Source: Planifilum fimeticola
GTDB lineage: Bacteria; Bacillota; Bacilli; Thermoactinomycetales; DSM-44946
Assembly (NCBI RefSeq): GCF_003001905.1
Contig: NZ_PVNE01000013.1
Coordinates: 1 to 64,000, forward strand
Direction: 5' to 3'
DNA: 64,000 nucleotides
In this document: positions 34,650-42,728 of the stretch, one piece after another
Layout of the letters: every line of letters begins with the position of its first letter
Numbering within the stretch: position 1 is the first letter of the stretch
Notes under the pieces: generated by a model
Told to the model about the DNA's origin: nothing
Database searches by the model: none
The model's input: only the letters and a program-made list of their open reading frames with translations
Position numbers and translations under genes: made by a program

Positions 34650-35578
34650 TCTCTCTCCCCTTCCACTTCGTTCAGTCCTTCCGCCATTCGGATGAGCAGA
34701 GGGGCGATCGCCGTCAGGTCCCACCCTTCCGGCTCGATGACGTCCAACAGGCGGGAAGGACCGATGATCAACGTGGGAACCGGGTTCATCGTGTGGGTTT
34801 TCACCCGAAAATCCTCGCTGTTGCCGTGATCGCTCACCAGAACCACAACGTCTTCTTCCCGCTTTTGGCGGATCAGCTCACCGAGGAACCGGTCGTAGGT
34901 GTTCACGACCCAGGCGATCAGCTCGGTATCCTGCCTGTGTCCCGCCAGATCGCTGAGAAAAAATTCGTGGACGGCCAAATCGTAGTCCCATGCGGTCGCC
35001 AGCGTGTGATGGGCCGCTTCCTCCGGAGAAATTTCCGTTATGTCCGGCCGTCTCCCCGCCAGCGTTCGCCGGGTGAGATCGTGGTAAACGGCTCGCCCCG
35101 CAAGCAAATCCTCCATCATTCGCATCGGCTCACGGGCGCTCTGGATGGCCGCGGTCGACACGGAAACCCAGCCCCGACGCGTCGTCGGAAGGTTGAAATA
35201 TTCCTCCGAATAGGCGTTGAGAAACGTGGCCCTTTTTCCCCGGCCCTCAAACTGCAGGTACACATTGTCCCGCTTCACCCATTCCCGCAGCCTGCGAAAG
35301 GGAAGTCCGCTCAGGTGCCTTCCCATCGCCGCAGGAGCGTTCCGGCCGGTGAAAATGGTTGCCTGTCCCGTGGCGCTCTGCGGGAGGCCGGCGACCCCCA
35401 GCGTCGCGTCCGTCTCGAGCAGCAGGGTGGATTCCGTCGGGCGGCCGACAGCGCTCCGCGTAAGGGATTCCCCCCCCAACAGGCGGTTCAGGTGGGGTGT
35501 CGGCAAAGTGAACCACGGATTGTCTGACACCTCGTCGCCCAGGCCGACTCCATCGATAAACAGCATGATGACCGACAT
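34646..35578 (-). CDS. Alkaline phosphatase-superfamily metalloenzyme (PGM-like)
   Basis: 310 aa. The N-terminal MLFIDGVGLGD supplies the first metal Asp. The QSATGQATIFTG segment is where family members carry the phospho-acceptor, and VVLVSDHGNSED with a following KTHTMNPVP supplies further Asp/His ligands. The fold is that of 2,3-bisphosphoglycerate-independent mutases and phosphopentomutases, but it is shorter, lacking the inserted domain. The substrate is unknown; phosphatase or phosphomutase are both possible. Confidence 0.8.
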   Translation of the reverse strand: MSVIMLFIDGVGLGDEVSDNPWFTLPTPHLNRLLGGESLTRSAVGRPTESTLLLETDATLGVAGLPQSATGQATIFTGRNAPAAMGRHLSGLPFRRLREWVKRDNVYLQFEGRGKRATFLNAYSEEYFNLPTTRRGWVSVSTAAIQSAREPMRMMEDLLAGRAVYHDLTRRTLAGRRPDITEISPEEAAHHTLATAWDYDLAVHEFFLSDLAGHRQDTELIAWVVNTYDRFLGELIRQKREEDVVVLVSDHGNSEDFRVKTHTMNPVPTLIIGPSRLLDVIEPEGWDLTAIAPLLIRMAEGLNEVEGERE

Positions 35579-35698
35579 TCCGATTCCCTCTTCCCACCGT
35601 CGGTTATCTATTTATTTTACCACTCTCCGGGCCGGTGTTGAGGAATATCGCTCAATATACTATCATAACATTCAGCGACAACAACGCGGGGGATTTGC

Positions 35699-36016
35699 AT
35701 GCGCCTTTTCAGCGATATGAATCGGGAGGAACTCCGGCGGGAGATCGAGCGGCTCGAAAGGGAAATGCGACAGGCCAGGCAAAACGGCCTCGTCAGCGAA
35801 CTGGAGATCCTCCGCCAACGGATCAACTTGGCCAAATCGTATCTGACCGATCCCGAGCGGATCCGACCCGGCTTGAGTTACGAGGTCGAAGGATCCGATA
35901 AACCCTTTTTCGTGGAATATCTCAGGGGTGTCATGGCCTGGGGGCACTGGGAAGGGGAAACGGAATCCGTCGCGCTTCCGATCGGTATCTTGAAACCTGT
36001 GGAGCCGTCGGATTGA
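35699..36016 (+). CDS. yfhH: YfhH family protein (DUF1811)
   Basis: 105 aa, matching Bacillus YfhH in length and pattern. It has an N-terminal amphipathic helix pair (NREELRREIERLEREMRQA, LEILRQRINLAKSYLTDPE) and a beta domain with VEYLRGVMAWGHWEGE and ALPIGIL. The function of the family is unknown. The gene precedes the cyclo-ligase-like gene closely. Confidence 0.85.
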   Translation: MRLFSDMNREELRREIERLEREMRQARQNGLVSELEILRQRINLAKSYLTDPERIRPGLSYEVEGSDKPFFVEYLRGVMAWGHWEGETESVALPIGILKPVEPSD

Positions 36017-36074
36017 GGGGGAACCAGCGATAGCCGCGGACAAGCAGGCGATACGGCTGAACGTTTGGAAGGCG

Positions 36075-36764
36075 ATGGAAGAGGCCCGGGTCGGCCGCTT
36101 TCCCCTTCCCTTGGTCGGCCGCATTCCCAATTTTCAGGGCGCGGAACAGGCGGCCCACCGGGTCACGGGGCTGGAAGCCTACCGAAAGGCGAAAACGGTG
36201 AAAGTAAATCCGGATTCGCCCCAGCTCCCCCTTCGCGCCCAGGTGCTGAAAGACGGAAAAACCCTCCTGGTCCCCACGCCCCGGCTGAAGGCCGGTTTCG
36301 TCCAGGTGCGTCCGGAATGGGTTCCCCCCGGTGAAGAGCGGCGAGCGGCCAGCCTCTCCCGCCTTCGGGAATACGGGCGGGAGCTGTCCCTGTCGGACCT
36401 CCCGCCCGTCGACTTGATCGTGGTCGGCTCCGTCGCCGTGCACCGGGACGGGCGGCGGCTGGGAAAGGGAGAAGGGTACGCCGACCGGGAATATGCCATC
36501 CTGCGGGAATTGGGCAATCCCCCCGTTCCCGTGATCACCACCGTCCATTCCATCCAGGTGGTGGAGGAGGAGATTCCCTTCGAACCCTTCGACCTCGCCG
36601 TCGATTGGATCGTGACCGAGCGGGACGCGATCGCCACCCGAACTCCTTATCCCAAACCGACCGGGATCGATTGGGAGCGGGTCACCAACGACGAATTGAA
36701 GGCAATGCCGGTCCTCGAGGAGATCCGGTCGCTCAGCCTTTCAGACAGGCCGGATTCCGGCTGA
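36075..36764 (+). CDS. 5-Formyltetrahydrofolate cyclo-ligase family protein
   Basis: At least 229 aa. Family features: PLVGRIPNFQGAEQAA, VGSVAVHRDGRRLGKGEGYADREYAIL (the nucleotide/metal GxGxGxxDREY loop) and TTVHSIQVV. This subgroup resembles MTHFSD-type proteins and not classical short cyclo-ligases, so folate activity is uncertain. The conserved N-terminus (KQAIRLNVWKAMEEARVGRF) begins upstream of the first ATG. The frame is open back to about 36015, with AGGGGG eight bases before an ATA codon at 36030, so the true start is probably non-AUG near there. Confidence 0.8.
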   Translation: MEEARVGRFPLPLVGRIPNFQGAEQAAHRVTGLEAYRKAKTVKVNPDSPQLPLRAQVLKDGKTLLVPTPRLKAGFVQVRPEWVPPGEERRAASLSRLREYGRELSLSDLPPVDLIVVGSVAVHRDGRRLGKGEGYADREYAILRELGNPPVPVITTVHSIQVVEEEIPFEPFDLAVDWIVTERDAIATRTPYPKPTGIDWERVTNDELKAMPVLEEIRSLSLSDRPDSG

Positions 36765-36871
36765 ATAAGGTCCCCGGAAGCCGCATTCGGGTATATTATT
36801 AAAGTAGGATGATAGGAACGGGAGCTTTGCGGCAAACGGCTGGCGCACCTGCGCAAGGAAGGAGGATTCCC

Positions 36872-37618
36872 ATGGCAGACTGGAGCCTGTCCGATGCCTA
36901 TACAGATCAAAAAGCGGATACCATCGGGCTGGAGATCGGGCCGACCCTGTATGAATATTTGATGAAAGAATCCGACTTCGCCACGACGATCCAGAACCTG
37001 CGGAAATCGGTTCTCCAGGAACGAGGCGTCTACCTGCCTGCCGTCCGAATCAAAACCGGTTCTGCCGAGGAACCCAACCGTTACATCATCCGCATCCGGG
37101 GAAGGCGCGTGGCCGACGGCGACTTGTATCCGCCGCTCCGCTTTTCCGAACGGCACGTCTCCGATCGCCCCGCCATCCACCCGATGAAACGGATCGAAGG
37201 ATATTGGACCGAAAATGAAGGGGAAACGGCCCGGGAGATCATCACCGCCCACCTGCGCCACGTCCTCCACTCCCGGGTGGATGAGCTGTTCACCTACGAG
37301 TTGGCGGTCCGCTGGCTGAAACAGGCGCGGTCCCACATCCCCGAACTGGTCGATGAACTGAAGGAACGGGGGATGACGCCGGGTCTCCTCTGGTCGGTGG
37401 TCAAAATCCTGCTCCGGGATCGGGTCCCCATCCACCCCTTCGAGGAGCTTCTGGAAAACATCCTGGATTATTACATTTCCCACCCCCCTCAAGGGTATGC
37501 GCCGCCGGGATGGACGCATCCCCATCCCGAGTCCATCGCCAAATTTATCGCCGAAAAGCGGAAGCGGCGCATTCCGGCGAAAAAGGACACCGGCAACGTG
37601 ATCGGTTTCGTCAAATGA
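36872..37618 (+). CDS. Soluble FHIPEP-domain protein (orphan FlhA cytoplasmic domain)
   Basis: 248 aa, starting at the ATG behind AAGGAGG. The whole protein resembles the cytoplasmic C-terminal domain of the flagellar export gate FlhA. It shows IGPTLYEYLM, NLRKSVLQERGVYLPAVRI, YIIRIRGRRVADGDLYP, EIITAHLRHVLHSRVDEL and HPFEELLENILDYY. The eight-helix membrane domain is absent and no flagellar gene is near. Role unknown; it could be a domesticated scaffold. Confidence 0.75.
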   Translation: MADWSLSDAYTDQKADTIGLEIGPTLYEYLMKESDFATTIQNLRKSVLQERGVYLPAVRIKTGSAEEPNRYIIRIRGRRVADGDLYPPLRFSERHVSDRPAIHPMKRIEGYWTENEGETAREIITAHLRHVLHSRVDELFTYELAVRWLKQARSHIPELVDELKERGMTPGLLWSVVKILLRDRVPIHPFEELLENILDYYISHPPQGYAPPGWTHPHPESIAKFIAEKRKRRIPAKKDTGNVIGFVK

Positions 37619-37646
37619 ACCCTCCGATGAAAGAGGGTTCTTTTTT
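37617..37646 (+). terminator. Terminator of the FHIPEP-domain gene
   Basis: GAACCCTC (37617-37624) and GAGGGTTC (37633-37640) are followed by TTTTTT. The stem begins inside the stop codon. Confidence 0.88.
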
Positions 37647-37729
37647 GATGCGAAAGGTCTTTTTTGATTTGTGAAAAGGATTATCTTGGAATTTTTTTGA
37701 ACATAATAGCCCCTAGGAGGTGCAAAGCG

Positions 37730-37900
37730 ATGTATTATGTGATCCGCGATTCTGAAAAATATCCCCCGACCATCCTGCATGAAGACAATTACTTTCAGTG
37801 GTACAATCCCATGAAAAAGGATCATCGGGTGGAGTTCCGCGGTTCGATGAACCAGTGCTACGACTATCTGATGTCCCGGTATCCGGGCATGCGGGTTTAA
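37730..37900 (+). CDS. Small hypothetical protein (56 aa)
   Basis: ATG at 37730 behind CTAGGAGGTG encodes MYYVIRDSEKYPPTIL and NQCYDYLMSRYPGMRV. Rich in Tyr and Asp, with no signal peptide. The strong ribosome binding site supports expression. No family is recognised. Conserved small cytoplasmic proteins of this style occur in Thermoactinomycetaceae, but that is an impression only. Confidence 0.65.
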   Translation: MYYVIRDSEKYPPTILHEDNYFQWYNPMKKDHRVEFRGSMNQCYDYLMSRYPGMRV

Positions 37901-37947
37901 GAACCGGAACTTCCCCGCACGGGCGCCCGACATGGGCGCAGGAGCAC

Positions 37948-37985
37948 GGGCCGGCGGCTGAAACCCAGCATTTTCCGGCCCTTTG
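37948..37985 (+). terminator. Possible terminator of the 56-aa gene
   Basis: GGGCCGG (37948-37954) and CCGGCCC (37975-37981) with a 20-nt loop precede TTTGATTATT. Confidence 0.45.
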
Positions 37986-38136
37986 ATTATTCATCCTCCG
38001 AACAAGAACGTCAGCCGTCCTCCCCCCCCTCCTCCCGCGCGACACCTCTCCCCCTGCCGGAGCACACGTCCCAATCGATAAAAAAACGCCAATAATATTT
38101 AAAATATTAAAATAATGTTTTGCAAAACCCAAAGCG

Positions 38137-38162
38137 AAAAAAAGCGAGGGCCAAGCCCTCGC
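38137..38162 (-). terminator. Terminator of ispH
   Basis: GCGAGGGC / GCCCTCGC arms with a 3-nt loop are followed by TTTTTTT on the minus strand, ten bases after the ispH stop. Confidence 0.9.
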
Positions 38163-38172
38163 AAAACCCGCT

Positions 38173-39120
38173 TCAAGCCTTCTTCTGCCGGACGGGGGGA
38201 AGCAGGCGGCTCTGATCCACCGTCCGTTTCGCCTTCCAGGTGGAAGGATCGTTCTCGTCAAACTGCTCCAGATACTGAATCACTTCCCGGGTGATCGGAG
38301 TCGGGGTGGAAGCCCCGGCGGTCACGCCCACCTTTTTCTTCCCCTTCAGCCACTCAGGATCGATCTCCGTCACGTCGGCCACCCGGTAGGCGTCGACGCC
38401 GGCGATCTCCCTCGCCACCTGGGCCAGCCGGTTGGAGTTGTTGCTGCGGGGATCACCGACCACGATCACCAAATCCGTTCCCCGGGCCTGATTGGCCACG
38501 GCTTCCTGCCGCAGCTGGGTCGCCAGGCAGATCTCATTGTAGATCTCCGCCTGGGGATATTTTTCCTTGACCATTTTCATCAAATGCTCGGTATCCCATT
38601 TGCTCATGGTGGTCTGATTGGTGACCAGGATCTTGTCGGCCTTCAGGTCGAGGGCATCCACGTCTTCTTCCTTCTCCACCAGGTGGACCCGGCCCGGAGC
38701 CACCCCCATCGCGCCCTCCGGCTCCGGATGGCCGCTCTTGCCGATGTAGACCACCTCATACCCCTTGGACACTTTCTCCCGGATCAATTCGTGGGTTCGG
38801 GTCACATCGGGACAGGTGGCGTCGACGACCGTCAGTCCCTTTTCCTGCGCGCGGCGACGCACTTCCGGCGAAACCCCGTGGGCGGTGAAAATCACCGTCC
38901 CCTTGTCCACCTTCTCCAGCAGCTCCAGGCGGTTCTCCCCGTCCAGAGTGATGATGCCTTCCCTCTTGAACGCTTCCACCACGTGGGAATTATGCACGAT
39001 CATTCCCAAGATGTAGATGGGCCGCGGCAGGCTGGAATCCTTCGCCACCTGCTGCGCGAGCACCATCGCATCGACAACGCCGTAACAATAACCCCTCGGG
39101 GTGATTTTGACCACTTCCAT
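38173..39120 (-). CDS. ispH: 4-Hydroxy-3-methylbut-2-enyl diphosphate reductase
   Basis: 315-aa Fe-S enzyme ending the MEP isoprenoid pathway (HMBPP to IPP and DMAPP). The three cluster Cys residues are in RGYCYGV (Cys12), DATCPDVT and NEICLATQ. His in IVHNSHVV and TAHGVSP, and TNQTTMS, are family landmarks. The C-terminal tail (VRQKKA) is longer than the core and basic. A core chromosomal gene, it marks the left flank of the secretion-like cluster. Confidence 0.96.
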   Translation of the reverse strand: MEVVKITPRGYCYGVVDAMVLAQQVAKDSSLPRPIYILGMIVHNSHVVEAFKREGIITLDGENRLELLEKVDKGTVIFTAHGVSPEVRRRAQEKGLTVVDATCPDVTRTHELIREKVSKGYEVVYIGKSGHPEPEGAMGVAPGRVHLVEKEEDVDALDLKADKILVTNQTTMSKWDTEHLMKMVKEKYPQAEIYNEICLATQLRQEAVANQARGTDLVIVVGDPRSNNSNRLAQVAREIAGVDAYRVADVTEIDPEWLKGKKKVGVTAGASTPTPITREVIQYLEQFDENDPSTWKAKRTVDQSRLLPPVRQKKA

Positions 39121-39340
39121 AACCCATTTCCCCTCCCAGCCCCGCTTTCTTTTTTTCGGTCCGGGGCGGATTCTTCCTTATTATATCTCACCGGGCAGGC
39201 AAAGAACAAAAAGGCGGCTCCCCTCCGGAGGAAAAGAGGGCTTACAAGCTTTTGGAAAAGGATCAGAAAAATGTCGAATTTTGTATGTTGAGGGCACAAC
39301 GTAAAAATCATTTTTTATTGGCCTGAATGATCGATAACCA

Positions 39341-39369
39341 TTGATAAAATAAGAATAATATTATATGAT
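39341..39369 (+). promoter_or_regulatory. Promoter of the sortase-substrate/sortase pair
   Basis: TTGATA (39341-39346) and TATGAT (39364-39369) are separated by 17 bp in an AT-rich stretch, about 100 bp before the TTG start. The remainder of the 350-bp intergenic region upstream of it contains no gene. Confidence 0.55.
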
Positions 39370-39470
39370 TCTTTAAAGAGATAAACTCGTCGCTTACCGC
39401 GGATGAAGGAAAAAAAAGGAATCGGGGTGGGAAGCAAGGAGGGAGTTCTTCTTAAGGAGGGGTCCTTTCG

Positions 39471-40325
39471 TTGAGAAGCAAAAGTCTTTCAATTTTGACA
39501 GTCGTCCTCTCCCTGACGATTGTCAGTCCTTCCGTCTACGCCGGTTCACAGGAGCCGCCCATCGGTCCTGCCCCGGGACCTCCGAAGGCGCCGGTTGAAA
39601 AGGCCAAACCGCCTCAATCCAAGCCGTCGGAGCCGTCCGGGCAAAAGCGGATTCTGGAACCGCCCTTCGATCTTTCGCGGGAATCCCCGGTCACAAAGCC
39701 TCCGAAGCCGTCCAATGCATCACCTGATGCAAAACCCGATGCGACGTCCGACGAGAAAAGCCGGAAAGCCGCGAAAAATTCGCAGGACAAGGCGCGCCCC
39801 GATCCGAAGTCTTCCCCGCCCGATCCAAACCGGTCGGGTTTTGTCGGGAAACTGTTCCAGCCGAAGGATGCCGATCCGAAGCCCAAATCCGAAACGCCGG
39901 CTAAAAACTCCGGCCTTCGACAGGAGCGGGAAACGAAGGATCTTCCCGGACTTCCGATCTTGGAACCCCAAACCGCTCCCCGAATTGCAGAGGCAAAGCC
40001 CTCCGGAAAATCGCCGGAAAATCAGCCGCAGGGAAGGGAACCCTCCGGAAAAGCGGAGGCTGACCGGGTAACGGCAAGCACGGGAAAAACTTCATCGGAG
40101 CAATCGCTGACCGATTCCGGGAATAAGACGGCCGATCCCGTAAAAGAGCCGAAACCGTCCACGGAAGTGGCAGCAGCGTCTTCTCAAACCGATCGCCAAC
40201 TCCCCCGGACGGAAAAAACCCCCATGCCGAAGACAGCCAGCCACGGTCCCCTCTTGATGGTCGTCGGCTTGCTGACGGCGGCAGTCGGCTGGGCGGGACG
40301 AAAAATCGTCTCCGCCAAGGGTTGA
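39471..40325 (+). CDS. Proline-rich surface protein with class D sorting signal
   Basis: 284 aa from a TTG start behind AAGGAGGGG. A signal peptide (1-24, ending VYA) is followed by a long low-complexity region rich in Pro, Lys, Ser and Asp with no evident fold. The C-terminus is MPKTAS (252-257), a hydrophobic helix and a basic tail, so it is a sortase substrate of the xPxTA type. A second sortase-like LPRTE precedes it by a few residues. The cognate sortase follows after 7 bp. A stalk or wall-spanning spacer is likely. Confidence 0.82.
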   Translation: MRSKSLSILTVVLSLTIVSPSVYAGSQEPPIGPAPGPPKAPVEKAKPPQSKPSEPSGQKRILEPPFDLSRESPVTKPPKPSNASPDAKPDATSDEKSRKAAKNSQDKARPDPKSSPPDPNRSGFVGKLFQPKDADPKPKSETPAKNSGLRQERETKDLPGLPILEPQTAPRIAEAKPSGKSPENQPQGREPSGKAEADRVTASTGKTSSEQSLTDSGNKTADPVKEPKPSTEVAAASSQTDRQLPRTEKTPMPKTASHGPLLMVVGLLTAAVGWAGRKIVSAKG

Positions 40326-40332
40326 CGTCGAA

Positions 40333-40950
40333 GTGAAGCGGCATGTCTTTACCCTCATCACCCTGGCGGGTTTGGGGCTTTTCTCCTTCGGTTTGTGGGA
40401 AGTCTGGCAGCTTTGGAACATGGACCGGGAAATCGCCCCCGTCTCCGCATCTCCCCAAACGTCCAAGCCATCGGCTCCGTCCGCGGCACCTCCTCCGGAA
40501 AAGGATTCGCCCGATTGGGTGGTATACGACCGCCACCCGAAGCGGGGACAAGTGTTCGGAAAGCTGATCATTCCCCGAATCGATGCGGAATTTCCCCTGG
40601 TGGAGGGGACGAAGGAGCCCCAGCTGCGCAAGGGAATCGGCCACGCGGAAACCAGCGTCCTTCCGGGGGAACCGGACACCTCGGTGATCGGCGGGCACCG
40701 GGAAACCCGGCTTCGGCAAATCGGAGAGCTGGAAAAAGGGGACTCCATTTATGTAGAAACGGAGGCGGGGCGGTTCACCTTCCGGGTGACCCGTTCATGG
40801 ATTGCCGACAAATCGTACACCGTGGAATCCAACGGCAAAGGGCAGGCTAAACTGCTGCTCGTCACCTGCTATCCCTTTCACTACGTCGGCAACGCGCCCA
40901 AGCGCTATCTCGTCGAAGCAAAACTGACCCGAATCACTCCCAATTCCTGA
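40333..40950 (+). CDS. Class D sortase
   Basis: 205-aa membrane-anchored transpeptidase. N-terminal helix (about 5-27), Pro-rich linker, then the sortase barrel. The catalytic His122 (VIGGHRET), Cys179 (LVTCYPF) and Arg191 (PKRYLV) are all present. It should join xPxTA proteins to peptidoglycan; substrates in this window are the gene just upstream and the LPKTAT protein at 22615. The GTG start at 40333 lacks a strong ribosome binding site, so coupling to the upstream gene is likely. Confidence 0.9.
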   Translation: MKRHVFTLITLAGLGLFSFGLWEVWQLWNMDREIAPVSASPQTSKPSAPSAAPPPEKDSPDWVVYDRHPKRGQVFGKLIIPRIDAEFPLVEGTKEPQLRKGIGHAETSVLPGEPDTSVIGGHRETRLRQIGELEKGDSIYVETEAGRFTFRVTRSWIADKSYTVESNGKGQAKLLLVTCYPFHYVGNAPKRYLVEAKLTRITPNS

Positions 40951-40958
40951 TGAACCAC

Positions 40959-40985
40959 GGGACAGAGGCCCTCTGTCCCTTTCCG
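40959..40985 (+). terminator. Terminator between the sortase block and the secretion block
   Basis: A 21-base palindrome GGGACAGAGG-C-CCTCTGTCCC is followed by TTTCC. It suggests the seven downstream genes have their own promoter within 40985-41150. Confidence 0.6.
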
Positions 40986-41152
40986 TTATAGCGAAAGTCG
41001 ATAGTGGTTGTGGAGATCACCGCGTCCCTGACAGCTCGGCAAACCCTTGCCGGGGCGTCGGAGGGAACCGCGACCTTCGCCGTGACAAGGATTTCGCGGA
41101 CCACCTCCCCTATCGATTCCCGATTCACTTCTGACCGAAAGGGGGAAAAGGC

Positions 41153-41959
41153 GTGTACTGGCGAAGGGTGCGGATGATCGTGATCACGGCGATCCTCCTC
41201 TTCCTCGCAGCCAAGGGAGCCTACGACATTCTCCACCCGCCCCGGGCCCCTGCCGCAACGGACAACGCCAATGCCAAAGACGCGCCCGTCATTCCGGAGA
41301 GCCGCAAGGGAGCGGAAAACTACGCCGTCTATTTCACCCACTTCTGGTTGACGGGCAATCTGGAAGAGGCGAAAAAATTTGCCGCGGCGGGCTTCGATCC
41401 GCCACCCTTCGGAAACCCCCGGAAGGTGGAAAACATCATCGCCTGGGACATGAGGTCATTGGGAGAAGAAAAAGTGACCGTCACCGTTCGCGCCCTCCTG
41501 GACGAGGGTCAGATCGTCTACCTGTCGGTTCCGGTCACTGTCCGTCAAAACCGGTTCGGGGTGATCGGTCTGCCGACCTTCGTTCCCGAACCGACGCCGG
41601 CGGAGGCTCCGAAGGAAAAATCTCTCCCGCAGGTGACGGATTCGTCCACCACCCGGGCGGCCCGTTCCCTGGTCGATTCTTTCTTCCGGCAGTACACCAA
41701 GGGAACTCCCCAGGACTTGGCCTTGCTCTTCAGCGACAGCCAGCCGCGTCGGGTGTTGTCCCCGTCGCTCAAGGCCGAGTACGAGGGACTGGAAAGGATT
41801 GAAGTCAGCCAGTCGGAGAGCGATCAGCTGCACATCGTCGCCCGGGTCCGGCTGACGATCGACGGAGAGGCGGTTCCTCAAAGCTTTGAATTCCAAGCAG
41901 AGAAAAGCGGAAACCGCTGGTTGATCAAAAAGACCATTCCGGAAATCCCGCGGGAGTAA
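41153..41959 (+). CDS. TcpC/VirB8-like conjugation-type membrane protein
   Basis: 268 aa. One N-terminal helix (VRMIVITAILLFLAAKGAY) is followed by a large extracytoplasmic part containing two NTF2-like halves. The first is AENYAVYFTHFWLTGNLEEAKKFA, the second ARSLVDSFFRQYTKGTPQDL. This matches the TcpC family of Gram-positive conjugation systems (structural relative of VirB8). The GTG start follows AAAGGGGG. First of seven tightly packed genes. Confidence 0.75.
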   Translation: MYWRRVRMIVITAILLFLAAKGAYDILHPPRAPAATDNANAKDAPVIPESRKGAENYAVYFTHFWLTGNLEEAKKFAAAGFDPPPFGNPRKVENIIAWDMRSLGEEKVTVTVRALLDEGQIVYLSVPVTVRQNRFGVIGLPTFVPEPTPAEAPKEKSLPQVTDSSTTRAARSLVDSFFRQYTKGTPQDLALLFSDSQPRRVLSPSLKAEYEGLERIEVSQSESDQLHIVARVRLTIDGEAVPQSFEFQAEKSGNRWLIKKTIPEIPRE

Positions 41960-41974
41960 AGGAGGATAGCAGAG

Positions 41975-42247
41975 ATGGATCGGTTGTATCTCGCGATTGC
42001 GCTCTTGCAGGCTCCTCAGGAGAACAAACTGTGGAATTTCGTCAACAACTTTGAGAACTGGATTCGGCCCAACCTGGAACAAGCCTATTTTCTCATCGTG
42101 CCCATCATCTTCTTCACCATGCTGGTGGTCAAGAGCGCGCGTCCCAAATTGCCCGCCTTCATTGCGGGGGCTGCCATCGCCGGGGTCTTCATCTTGAAGG
42201 AGAACGCCCTTCGCAACACCATCGAATTTTTCGCCGGGTTTTTCTAA
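41975..42247 (+). CDS. Small two-helix membrane protein of the secretion cluster
   Basis: 90 aa with two hydrophobic helices (about 38-53 and 60-72) separated by KSARPKLP. Starts behind AAAGGAGG, 15 bp after the TcpC-like gene and 12 bp before the TcpE-like gene. By position it corresponds to the small TcpD/VirB3-like proteins of Gram-positive T4SS loci. Sequence alone does not prove this. Confidence 0.6.
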   Translation: MDRLYLAIALLQAPQENKLWNFVNNFENWIRPNLEQAYFLIVPIIFFTMLVVKSARPKLPAFIAGAAIAGVFILKENALRNTIEFFAGFF

Positions 42248-42259
42248 GGCGGTGGAACC

Positions 42260-42694
42260 GTGCAACGGATGGACGAAGAGTGGGTGCCTTCCTATCACGA
42301 GGGGTGGAACCGATCGATCCGCGTCTGGGTGTCGCTGATCTGGATACCCTTCTTCGGAAAATATCTGAAGGGGTTTTGGCTGGACTTTCAGACGGCCATC
42401 CTCTTCTTCCTGTTCGAAGGGATCGCCTACGTTCTGGATCAGTACCTGGGTCTCAGCCTCCTGCCCCTGAACCAGTACGTCACAGTGCCCGTCGGACTGG
42501 TCTTCCTGATCAACAAATTCATCAAACCCCGGGCCCGATCGCTCGTTCACGGGTTCATCTCCTTCATCGAATTCATCCGGACGGAAAAAAGGGTCTCCGG
42601 CAACCTGGAACCCGTCGATGCCGGTCGGGAGCGGTTCCGCATCCTGAGTCGACGCGTTCCGGTCCGGAACAAGCGCAAGAAAAGCGGCGGTTGA
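42260..42694 (+). CDS. TcpE-family membrane protein
   Basis: 144 aa with helices at about 22-38, 45-62 and 70-85, and a basic C-terminal tail (RVPVRNKRKKSGG). The N-terminal RSIRVW-type stretch and overall layout match TcpE proteins, which in pCW3 and Tn916-like elements form the membrane platform with the VirB4-type ATPase. It immediately precedes that ATPase here, as in those elements. Confidence 0.7.
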   Translation: MQRMDEEWVPSYHEGWNRSIRVWVSLIWIPFFGKYLKGFWLDFQTAILFFLFEGIAYVLDQYLGLSLLPLNQYVTVPVGLVFLINKFIKPRARSLVHGFISFIEFIRTEKRVSGNLEPVDAGRERFRILSRRVPVRNKRKKSGG

Positions 42695-42728
42695 GTCGAC
42701 CGCCGTTTTTCTCAAGGAGGGTCTGAAG

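Noticed and set aside
40934-41150. Minus-strand open frame with a protein-like peptide (SIGEVVREILVTAKVAVPSD) between the sortase and the TcpC-like gene
   Set aside because: Its end runs through the sortase terminator palindrome, no family is recognisable, and it lies antisense in the probable promoter region of the seven-gene operon. It might be real but I cannot support it.
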